Part shown: positions 33,265-42,010 of the stretch, piece by piece
Layout: every line of letters begins with the position of its first letter
Numbering within the stretch: position 1 is the stretch's first letter
NCBI GenBank assembly: GCA_033961575.1
Contig: CM066730.1
Location: 139,031,523-139,095,522 of the forward strand
Source: Aselliscus stoliczkanus
Taxonomy: Eukaryota; Chordata; Mammalia; Chiroptera; Hipposideridae
Reading direction: 5' to 3'
Length of the DNA: 64,000 nucleotides
The notes under the pieces: model-generated
The model's input: only the letters and a program-made list of their open reading frames with translations
Told to the model about the DNA's origin: nothing
The model's database searches: none
Made by a program: the position numbers and the translations under genes

Positions 33265-35900
33265 TTGTTTTAGTTCCCCCAGAGGTAACCCTGAGACAAA
33301 GATTTGGAAGCTAATCCTTTATTTGGGAGGTAACAGAGGACACACTGGTAAGGGAGAGCGGATGTGAATGAAACAGGGACGGAAAGAAAGGCAGTAAAGG
33401 GTGATTTAGCGAATATGTTACTTTTGTGGAAAAATGGAGTGCAGTCCCACTGGGAAATTCTAGGAGCCAGTATTGAACATAGACCTCAGAGTTATTCCAC
33501 CCAAGGTACAAGGGAGCTAGGATATTTATGCACCAGCTTCTATTATTCCTTGCTTGAGGGCTGGACTTGGGCGTTGCTGATTCCTTGCTATTTCTGCCTG
33601 CCCACATGTGGACAGAGAAGTGTCCAGTGGCCAAAGAAACCATCAGGCCTCTTCGTAGATGTTGTCAGTTGGACATTGAGCTGATCTCAGTGGAAATGGT
33701 AATGCTGTGGCAATAGGAGTAGAACATAACACTGTATGCCCAGGTCCACTTCTACCCAAGTTTACTGTATCTTCTCACTGATTCTTCAAGAGTGGGACCT
33801 GTCATAATCCTAAAAGCAAACAAATGAACAAACAAACCAGCTAATGAAAATCCTCCAACACAAGGGTCCATGGGACACAGAGTCCCTGCCACTGTTGTCG
33901 TCATTAAGGTCATATTGATAATCATCATTTCCCTCTTCTCTACTCATTCAAAATTTCACTTACCTTTGACTTGCACTTCTGCTAGTTTACATTGTTTACC
34001 CAGTGGGGTAACTGAGCTTCTCATCTCTGAGGTGTCAGAACTCTTGGTTACCATGCTTTTCTCAGGCTGGTGTTGGTGCAATTGTGAAGTCATTGTTATT
34101 ACTGGGTGTAGAAACACTATGAGATGTCCCAGTAAGCCCTCTGACTCCCAGACATGCTCTTCGATGCCCCTATTCTGTAGCACCAACCCTGTCTCCTTGT
34201 GATGATCATAGTCAATCATCCCTGGAAGCATAATGACTCCTTAAAATCAGCTTCTCTACTGGAATGAGGAGTTCAAAATATCAAGAGAGCAAACACTTTG
34301 CACAAGTTCCCCAAGTGTGTCACTGGGTGTGATATGGCAGTAGCTAGTAGCTTTTTGCCAGGGCTGTATCTACCACTGGTGAGGAGGGGCTCATTGCCAA
34401 CCAGATAGTGAGTGACCAGGCTCCCAAAACCCATCTTATCTTTTGGACCACTCTCAATACCAACTGCCACAAGTTGCAGGGCCAGGACTGGAGTAAGGCA
34501 AGTGAGAGGACTAGGGCACCATATTTAAGGAGATACTTGGTCTCAGGTTAGGAGCAAGTGCAGGGCACTCACCTGAGAGTGAGTACCTCTTCACATTTTG
34601 TGCCCTGAGTGCTTCCCTTGCCCCCTCTTAGGATTGGGTACTAGCAAGCTGGATTTTCTAGAAGTTATTAATGAGATGGAATTTGGGTTGCAAGAGTAAC
34701 ATCTGTGAAAAAAAGAAGGCAGGATTGGGCTAGGGAGAATTCATATTGTACTGTAGGCTGGCATAAGCCTCAGCCAGCCAGGCAGGGAATTCAGAAGCCA
34801 ATATTGCTCACTGGAGTTGTTCTGCATTTGGCAGAAATGGCCAGGTCTTTATAGTCCTACCTCACTCAGTCACCAGACACATACAGCCCAAGGAAGAGTG
34901 TGACTTTGGGGAAGTGGCCCTAAGGGACCTGACAGCTCCAGACTCTCTCAGACCACACTCCTCATTGCTGGGCAGCAGCCTTCTTTGACAGCGGATATGG
35001 GTGACATATCTCCAGGTCTATGATGACTCTCTTGTGAGCTTTTTGCTCTTTATCTTGTGACTGGGAATTCTGTTAGTTTAGATGTCTTAGTTCCCATTAC
35101 AGAATGCTTCCACTGGGGGTCAAAACAAACATCTCATTGACTCGGAAGTTGAGACTACCACTTGGATATTTCCATTTACTCATGCCATTGAACAAAGGAA
35201 AAAAGGGATTAATGTCCTGATTGGAATGATTGGTCTCTAGGAAGAAACTGGGAGGCTACTATAAAGTGAAAGTAGAAGAACTATGTCTAGAAGCTAGGAA
35301 TTCTCCGGAATACCTCTTGGTAATTGAATAGTCAATAGTAGAATTTAATGGAAAATGGCAACCATCAAAGTAAGACAGGACAAATGACTCAGACCTTTCA
35401 AGAATGAAAATTGAGGTCACACTGTTAGGCGAAGAACCCAATCAGCTGAAGTCCTGGCAAAGGAAACAAGGAATAGTAGAAAAGAAAGTAATTATAAATA
35501 TCAACTCTGGCCTTTGACCAGTTAAAGAAACAAGGATGATAGCAGCTATTAGGATTTTCTTCCTTGTTTGTTTTGAATACATACACACACATGCATATAC
35601 ACAACCACATATATAAATATATGTACACTATGTTTTTCCCTCTTTCTCCTCCTTTCCCTTATTTCATATAAGGTATGATTTTGGTGATTAGCATTACAAT
35701 GTAGTATTTAAATTACAGAATATAGAGGAGTAGCTGTGACTGAGTTTGAGAAGTTCAAGTGTATGTAAAGAGGTGGGTATGGATGCTGAGTAGCTGAAGA
35801 GGTGGACTGTGCTGGTTATTAAGCTATTTTTGTTTCTTGGCTCCAGACTTACAATTTCTGCTCTGTTTTGCGATGCTAGGATTGAGACAATGAAAATGCA
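33265..35900. other. Unassigned, probably old retroelement debris
   Basis: No gene is seen. 33270-33340 ('gacaaagatttggaagctaa', 'tcctttatttgggaggt') resembles a common mammalian repeat. 34.0-35.0 kb reads like degenerate internal retroelement sequence, but I find no protein motif. The rest is unassigned. Confidence 0.3.
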
Positions 35901-37098
35901 TTTCTTTGTTGTTAGCTGGCTTCCTGCTAATGTCTGTTAGAATTAGAAGGTGAAAAGAGGGACAAGGACTTCCTGCTCCCAGTTTAGGTGCTATTCCTGT
36001 CACTCAACCCAGTGATACCGTATTTCCCTGTAAGCAGTAGTTGGTTTCAGTAGCAGTTGGTTTCAGATTCCAGCCTCTTTTGATACTCCCAGAGCCAACC
36101 TCTTTATCCCTCCTCAGCGGTCCCAGGTCTAGAAAGTCCATACTCCCTTCCTCAGATGTTTGAATTCCTCTCCCAGCATCACAGAGCAGTGTGTTTGGAG
36201 TTGGAGACAATGGCTTAATGACCTGTGCATTCCACTTTTGTAAACATTCCCCAAGTGTTTGTCCTTTAGAAATAACTCCTTCCTCTTGGGTCATCAAGTG
36301 AGACTGTTGATTCCAGAAAAAGGGTGAATTTTTGCCTCTAGGCATATAGTTCCCTACCTCTGCTCTTACTGGAGGCAGAAAACACTCTGTTCCAGCATGG
36401 TTCCATGGAAAGCCCCAGGGTCTCTCCAGGCCTAGGAGGGAGACAGGGCTATGCTTGAGGCTCCCCAATGCAACAAGAGAAGAGAACAGAAGGGCAGGAT
36501 AAGGCTGTGTGCAGCTACACTCAAACCATAGTCTCAGACAAAAAAGGCGGCAGTTCATGCTTACATTTCCTTCCAGCTCTCTGGCAGGCTACTCCTGGAA
36601 AAGGAAACTTTCCACCGTGTCTGTCTTCATTATGCATGGACACAGTTGATTTGCATATCCAAATACTCAGGACCATGGAGTGCACGAATAATTGCTACCT
36701 GATGGTTGACTGCAGAAGGATGAAAAAAAAAAGGACAATACTTGCAAAGTCATCTAGCCTGTGTACTAACATGTGCTGATCAACCTCCCTCTAACAAAAC
36801 TGGGGGTTTGCAGAATTGACTAAATTCAATTGTCTTTACTTTTTAAATTTTCTTTTACCGTTATTCTCACCCTGTTAGCAGGCCATACCAGCAGCCTCCT
36901 TGAAGATTCACATATTTCTCAATGCTCCTAGCTTTTCTTAGACTATCGGAGAATAATCTAGTGGGTAAACTCTGTCACTAGGTCATAATAGGCCTTTGGA
37001 AAAATATGATTTTTTGGACCTAATTTCCCCACTTAAATATTAAGAATTTGGAGTAGATCTTTAAAGGCATTTCTAGTCCTGTAAATTCTAATTCTGTA
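35901..37098. other. No recognised gene; long chance open frame
   Basis: The longest open frame of the window (184 codons, minus, 36004-36558) lies here. Its translation shows no domain, repeat or signal I know. 36600-36780 is repeat-free and contains an octamer-like 'gatttgcatatcc' at 36649. Confidence 0.3.
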
Positions 37099-37482
37099 TG
37101 TTATAGACTAAATTGCATCCTCTCAAATTTCAAATGTTGATGACTTAGCCCCCTATGTTTTTGGAGATGGGGTATTTGGATATGGGATTTTGGGGAGGTC
37201 ATTACGTTTAGATGAAATCATGAAGGTGGAGGACCCTGGTCTGAAGGGATTGCTGCTTTGATGAGTGGAGATACTAGAAAGCTTTTTTCTCACCCTGCCA
37301 TGTGAGAACACAGCAAGAAGGTGACCATCTACAAGCCATTAAGAGAGCCCTCACATGAAATAAACCTCACAGGACTTTGATGTTGGACTTCCTGCCTCAG
37401 GAGCTATAAGAAAATACATTTTTTATTGTTTAAGCCACCCAGTCTATGGTATTTAGCTATAACAGCCTAACTGACTAAGACA
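37099..37482 (+). mobile_element. MLT1-type LTR (ERVL-MaLR), solo
   Basis: It begins TGTTATAGACTAAATTG and ends 'ctgactaagaca'. Inside are 'gccatgtgagaacacagcaa', 'gttggacttcctgcctcag' and 'gtttaagccacccagtctat', the order of MLT1 LTRs. The length of 384 bp is usual. No internal retroviral sequence adjoins it, so it is a solo LTR. Confidence 0.78.
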
Positions 37483-37714
37483 GTGTGATTCTGCTTCTCC
37501 TCCCTTAGTGATCCGGGTAAGCACTCTCTCCTCCTTGCAATGCAATTTTCTCACTGGTACATGAGGAGGTTGGGTTAGATTAGATTAGATCCAAGGCCTT
37601 TTCTACCTTTGAAGTTCTCTTCTTCTAATTTACTCTTGATGTCACTGATAGGATACATTGCCCATTATAGAGATATTTTCAATCAAATAATTAAAGTAAT
37701 GGTCTTCTCTTCCA

Positions 37715-37798
37715 TCTCCTCCTCCTCCTCCTTCTCCTCCTTCTTCTCCTCCTTCTCCTCCTTCTTCTCCTTCTCCTCCTTCTCCTCCTTCTCCTCTT
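37715..37798. repeat. Pyrimidine microsatellite (TCC/TTC)n
   Basis: 84 nt of pure C+T in CTCCTT-type units. It directly abuts the 5' end of the retroviral-type LTR at 37798, while a longer tract of the same kind lies beyond the far side of the LTR complex. Confidence 0.95.
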
Positions 37799-38159
37799 GT
37801 TGGGGGCCAACAGCATCCTAGTGTCTGACAAGGCCATATTGAAATAAAGATCCACGCTCAGCACTGGATGTCTGGGATGCTGCCTTATGGTTGGTCATGT
37901 AATATATCCTGCCTCTGTGAACCCATGTGCCTTTCCTCCACATCAGATCCTATAGGAGACAGTACTTTCACTGCATTTATGGCAAGTTCCTGGGGTACCC
38001 TGATGATAGCTGGCTGTGTAAGTCAATGACGGGGCAAGATTTCCTAAAGATAAGGAAACTCCCTAAAACAGGCTACAGTCCGAGGGGACCCCAGGACTGA
38101 AAAATAGGGGACTCAAGCCCCTTGGAAACTTAGGCTCAGGCCTCTGGTCACATGGACAA

Positions 38160-38206
38160 ATCCTGTCTGTGAGAAACAGACAGTGTCTGTGAGAAACTGG
38201 TGATAT
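38160..38206 (+). repeat. Short tandem duplication in the LTR
   Basis: 'tgtctgtgagaaac' occurs twice, spaced by about 20 bp (38164-38177 and about 38184-38197). This is the kind of enhancer-like duplication often found in U3 regions. Confidence 0.6.
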
Positions 38207-38342
38207 CATCCAACCTTGAGCTTACTTGCCTATGCAGCTGTGAAAGGTTTCCTTGGAGACCAGGAGACCAAGGTCTCTTGGCCATGAGAGTTCTGATAAG
38301 AGGCAACTTACTTACCATGAGTTATTTTAATTAACAGCCTTG

Positions 38343-40366
38343 TTTTTTTTTCTTTATTCCTTGACCTGTGTTTCATATCCCTGTGGCAATATTGTAGTTG
38401 CCTATTTATGCTGTCTAATCCCTTCCCCTTCCCCCCATCCCCACCCCACTCCCAACTAGCAACCCTCAGTTTTCCCTCTACATCTACGAGTCTGTTTACT
38501 TTGATCATTCACTCAGCTCTTCAGACTCCACACACAAGTGAGATCACATGGTACCTGTCCTTCTCCGACTGACTTATTTCACGCAACATAATAGTCTCTT
38601 CACAACATTATCAATTACATTCCCAGAACTGCCCCCATATCCCTGCGGCAACATTGTAGTCCCATCTACACTGTCCAAAACCTTCCTCCTCTCCCTCTTC
38701 CCACTCCCGCCCAGCCAGCAACCATCAGTTTTTCCTTTATATCTGCTTGATATGACTTCAATCTTCTTACATTTACTGAGACTTGTTTTGTGGCGTAACA
38801 TGGTCTATCTTGGAAAATGTCCCATGTGTACTTGAGAAGAATGTATATTCTGTTTTTTCAGGGTGAAATACTCTAAAAATATCAACGAAGTCCAGCTGGT
38901 CTAAAGTATCATTTAAGGCCCCTCTTTCTGTGTTGATTTTCTGTCTAAAGGTTCTGTCCATTGGTGACAATGGTGTTGAAGTCCCCTACTATGATAGTGT
39001 TACTGTTGATCTCTATCTTTATGTCTGTCAAAATCTGTTATATGTAATTAGGTGTTCTTATGTTGGGTGCATAGATGTTTATTAGGGTTATAGTGCCCTT
39101 CTTTGTCTTTTATTGTAGTCATTTTGAAGTCTATTTTGTCTAAAATAAGTATTAGTATTCCAGCTTTTTTTTTCTCATTTCCATTTGCATGAAATATCTT
39201 ATTCCATCTGTAAACAGCATATATATGTGTCCTATTTTCTTATCCACTCAGCCACTCTCTGTCTTTTGATTGGAGCATTTAGCCTATTCACATTTAAAAT
39301 GATTATTGATAGATGCATATGTATTGCCATTTTGTTATTTGTATTCTTGGTCTCCCTGGGTTAGCTTGTTTACCCCTTTCTTTTGTTTAAAAAAGCCCTT
39401 TTAACATTTCTAGCAATGCTGGTTTGGTGGTAATGAATTCCTTAAGCTTATTCTTTTCTGAGAAGCTCTTTATTTCTTCTTCAATTTTAAGTGATAGCCG
39501 TACTGGGTAGAGCAATCTTGGTTGTAGGCCGTTATTTTGTGTCACTTTGAATATCTCCTGCCACTCCCTTCTGGCCTGCAGAGTTTCTGTAGACAAGTCA
39601 GCTGTTAGTCTAACAGAAGTTCCTTTGTATGTGACTTGCTGTCTTTCTCTTGCAGCCTCTAGGATTCTGTCTCTGTCTTTAACCTTTGCCATTTTAACTA
39701 TGATTTGTCTTGGTGTGGGCCTGTTTAGGTTCAGCTTGTTTGGAACCCTCTGCACTTCCTGGGCATGTATGTTGATTTCCTTCACCAGGGTAGGGAAGTT
39801 TTCAGTCATTATTTTTTCAAATACATTCTTGACCCCTTGCTTCTTCTCTTTTTCTGGTATTCCTATGATTCAATTGTGGTTGTATTTCACCTTGTCCCAC
39901 ACAGGGCTCTTAAACTATTTTCATTGTTTTTTATTCTTTGGTCTTTTTGCTGTGCCAACTGGGTGATTTCTGCTATTTTATCTTCCAAATCGCTGATCCG
40001 CTCCTCTGCTTCATCTACTCTACTGGTGATTCCTTCGAGTGTGTTCTTCCTTTCAGTTATTGTATTCTTTAGTTCTAACACGTTGTTTTTTATGGTTTCC
40101 CTATCCTTCTTTATGTCCTCGCTAAGTTCCTTAAACGTTCTTATCATCAGTGTTCTAAACTCTGTCTCTGAAAGGTTGGATCCCTCTGTTTCATTTAGTT
40201 CCATTTCTACAGGATTCTTCTGATCTTTTACTTGTGACATGTTTCTTTGTTTCCCCATTCTGGCTGTCGCTCTGGGATTGCTTTGATGTATTAGATAGAT
40301 CACCAGGAGAGCCCTGGCTGGATCACGCAGGCACACAGCTCACGGCCCAACACTCCCAGGAAAACC
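38343..40366 (-). mobile_element. ORF2-less L1 (HAL1-like), 2.0 kb
   Basis: Minus strand. The A tail appears as a T run at 38343-38351. The 3' UTR covers 38352 to about 38750 ('agtgagatcacatggtacc'). A remnant of the 3' part of ORF2 covers about 38770-39330, followed directly by ORF1 (39387-40258). The remaining ORF2, more than 2 kb, is absent. Target-site duplication 'attaacagccttg' plus T run lies at 38330 and 40367, with a TTTT/AA cut. It sits inside a retroviral-type LTR and is thus younger than it. Confidence 0.85.
39387..40258 (-). pseudogene. L1 ORF1 (nucleic-acid chaperone), broken
   Basis: L1 ORF1p is an RNA-binding trimer that coats L1 RNA. The N-terminal part (40258-39887) begins MGKQRNMSQ and has a Glu/Lys-rich heptad coiled coil with 'SRVDEAEERISDLEDKI'. 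The C-terminal part (39809-39387) carries the RRM/CTD signatures 'ILEAARERQQVTYKG' and 'LTADLSTETLQARREWQ'. A frameshift near 39885 and a stop near 39870 separate the halves. The reading frames are otherwise long, so the copy is not very old. Confidence 0.88.
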
Positions 40367-40914
40367 ATTAACAGCCTTGTTTTAACTCTTTGTTTTGTAC
40401 ATTGCTGTAGCAACAGATACTGAAGCTTTGACTGAGAAACAGATGTTACCCTCTATTACAATAATATGCAGCTCTTTGTAAGGTAGGAAAAGTTTGAGAC
40501 TCCTTTTGCTACTAAGTATTATAATCACATAAAAGTAGCTTTTTGCCCTAAACTCAGCCACTGCTAAACTCTTGGCAATAGTTCAAGTATACTCCCTGTA
40601 AGGTAGTCATGGTGACCACTCTTTAGATGATAAGTAAAATCCTTGAACAGACCACAGTGTACCCTGGAAAGATACAATTACAAAAAAGTAAAAGTTCTGA
40701 GTAAGAGAAAACATCATGATCATGTGAAACATAACTTGTAATTGAGTTAATAGTCAGAAGCCCCTATAAAAGGGACCAAGCTTTAACAATAAAGGTGTGA
40801 CACTCCTGTGAACCTTTACCTTTTTCCGGTGTCTCCATCTTTCTTTCTCCTTGCCAATGCCATCCCACCCGAGGGAACCCCTGGTCCTCGTGGGGGCCGG
40901 CCCCCTGCAGAGGA

Positions 40915-41060
40915 TGTTGGGGGCTGACAGTATCCTAGTGTCTGACAAGGCCACATTGAAATAAAGATCTACGCTCAGCACTGGATGTCTGGGATGTTGT
41001 CTTATGGTTGGTCATGTAATATCTCCTGTCTCTATGAATCCATGTGTCTTTCCTCTACAT
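40915..41060 (+). mobile_element. Second, partial copy of the LTR 5' end
   Basis: 147 bp aligned to 37798-37944 with 13 differences by my hand count (about 91%); nine of them are C in the first copy and T in this one. It starts five bases after the end of the first LTR ('gagga' between). No primer-binding site lies between the two, so this is not a normal provirus end. Confidence 0.8.
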
Positions 41061-41110
41061 CACTAGGATGCTGTTGGCCCCCAACACAGTGATGCTGTTG
41101 GCCCCCAACA
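41061..41110 (-). repeat. Two inverted copies of the LTR tip
   Basis: 41061-41086 is the exact reverse complement of the first 26 bp of the LTR (37798-37823). 41087-41110 is a second, nearly identical inverted copy. Together with 37798 they give the whole 3.3-kb block perfect 26-bp terminal inverted repeats. They match the distant first copy better than the adjacent copy at 40915. Confidence 0.9.
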
Positions 41111-41115
41111 CATCA

Positions 41116-41298
41116 TTCTTCTTCTTCTTCTTCTTCTTCTTCTTCTTCTTCTTCTTCTTCTTCTTCTTCTTCTTCTTCTCCTCCTCCTCCTCCTCCTCCT
41201 CCTCCTCCTCCTCCTCCTCCTCCTCCTCCTCCTCCTTCTTCTTCTTCTTCTTCTTCTTCTTCTTCTTCTTCTTCTTCTTCTTCTTCTCTCTCTCTCTC
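41116..41298. repeat. (TTC)n-(TCC)n-(TTC)n-(TC)n tract
   Basis: 183 nt of uninterrupted pyrimidines: about 65 bp TTC, 57 bp TCC, 52 bp TTC, then TC. The first three blocks form a near mirror repeat, a geometry that can form intramolecular triplex (H-DNA). Confidence 0.97.
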
Positions 41299-41299
41299 A

Positions 41300-41890
41300 G
41301 CTACAAATGACAGAAAGCAAAATTTAAGGTCAGCAAAGAGAGGAATTTATTGGTTAGGGAATCTAAGGAATTGTCCAATTACCAACATCTGGGGGGGACA
41401 GGGATGCAGCAGGTCTCAGGAACTTTAGAACATGGGCTCAAAACCCAGAAAGACCTTCTGCTTTTTTTGTTATGAGTTAACTTCGTTTGCTCTCACTATG
41501 GGTCAGTTTTCCCCCACAAAAATGAGAATCATAATGGGAAACTTTTTGAGTTCTACATCTAACAGCATCTTCCACTAGGAGAGACCAACCTTGACATTCT
41601 GGATTTGTATTTTTAAAAAATCTGAGAAGAGAGTTCTTAGTCCAGCTTGGTTCGGGTCCCACATCTGGACCAATCAGCTGTGGCTAGGAGTCAAAACCAG
41701 GTTTCTCTTAGTATCCATGGAGCCTGGGGTGGGGGCAGTTCCCAGGGCAAGGGAGCAGGTAGTGCTGGTTCAGCATTCCGAAGGAATATCATACAGGGAT
41801 GGATTTTTAATAGTGAGGTTTTAGGCCACAATGAAGGGCTCATGAGAGTAGAACTGTTGGCCTTAAAGGCTGCGAACAGCTGAAGGGCAG
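41300..41890 (-). repeat. Old interspersed repeat, family unassigned
   Basis: 'ctacaaatgacagaaagc', 'gaggaatttattggttaggg' and 'tggaccaatcagctgtggct' match the order of a common mammalian repeat also seen at 12990. Family not named. Confidence 0.4.
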
Positions 41891-41899
41891 TTAGGAACT

Positions 41900-42010
41900 A
41901 TGATTCTCTTGATATTATTAATGAAGCAACTAAGGCTTAGAGAATTAAATAACAAGTAAATAGTGGAGCTGAGACTGAAACCCAGAGGATCTGATTTTAG
42001 AGCTCATATT
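41900..42010 (-). repeat. MIR SINE, first part (split by HAL1)
   Basis: 'aatgaagcaactaaggctta' and 'agctgagactgaaacccaga' are reverse-oriented MIR. The remaining end lies at 44854-44890, beyond the L1-derived insertion. Confidence 0.6.

Larger units (their letters stand above)
37798..40909 (+). mobile_element. Retroviral-type LTR (solo), split by a HAL1-like L1
   Basis: The LTR starts TGTTGGGGGCCAACAG and ends 'ggccccctgca'. Near its 3' side are a TATA box (40765-40771) and an AATAAA signal (40788-40793) close together, as in retroviral R regions. Without the nested L1 (38343-40366) it is about 1.1 kb, long for an LTR. No primer-binding site, gag, pol or env adjoins it. The first 147 bp recur at 40915. 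Class is uncertain; the long LTR might suggest a beta-retrovirus-like (ERVK) origin. Confidence 0.65.

Noticed and set aside
36004..36558. Longest open frame, 184 codons, minus strand
   Set aside because: No domain, no signal, no splice context or codon bias that I can recognise; Ser/Pro/Gly-rich mixture as in chance frames. A protein search against mammals would decide.
40865..40909. GGGGGCCGGCCCCC palindrome taken as another SINE end
   Set aside because: It lacks the tRNA head and box B; it lies at the 3' end of the retroviral-type LTR.
41044..41310. Poly-Phe/poly-Ser open frame
   Set aside because: Translation of the TTC/TCC tract; no gene.
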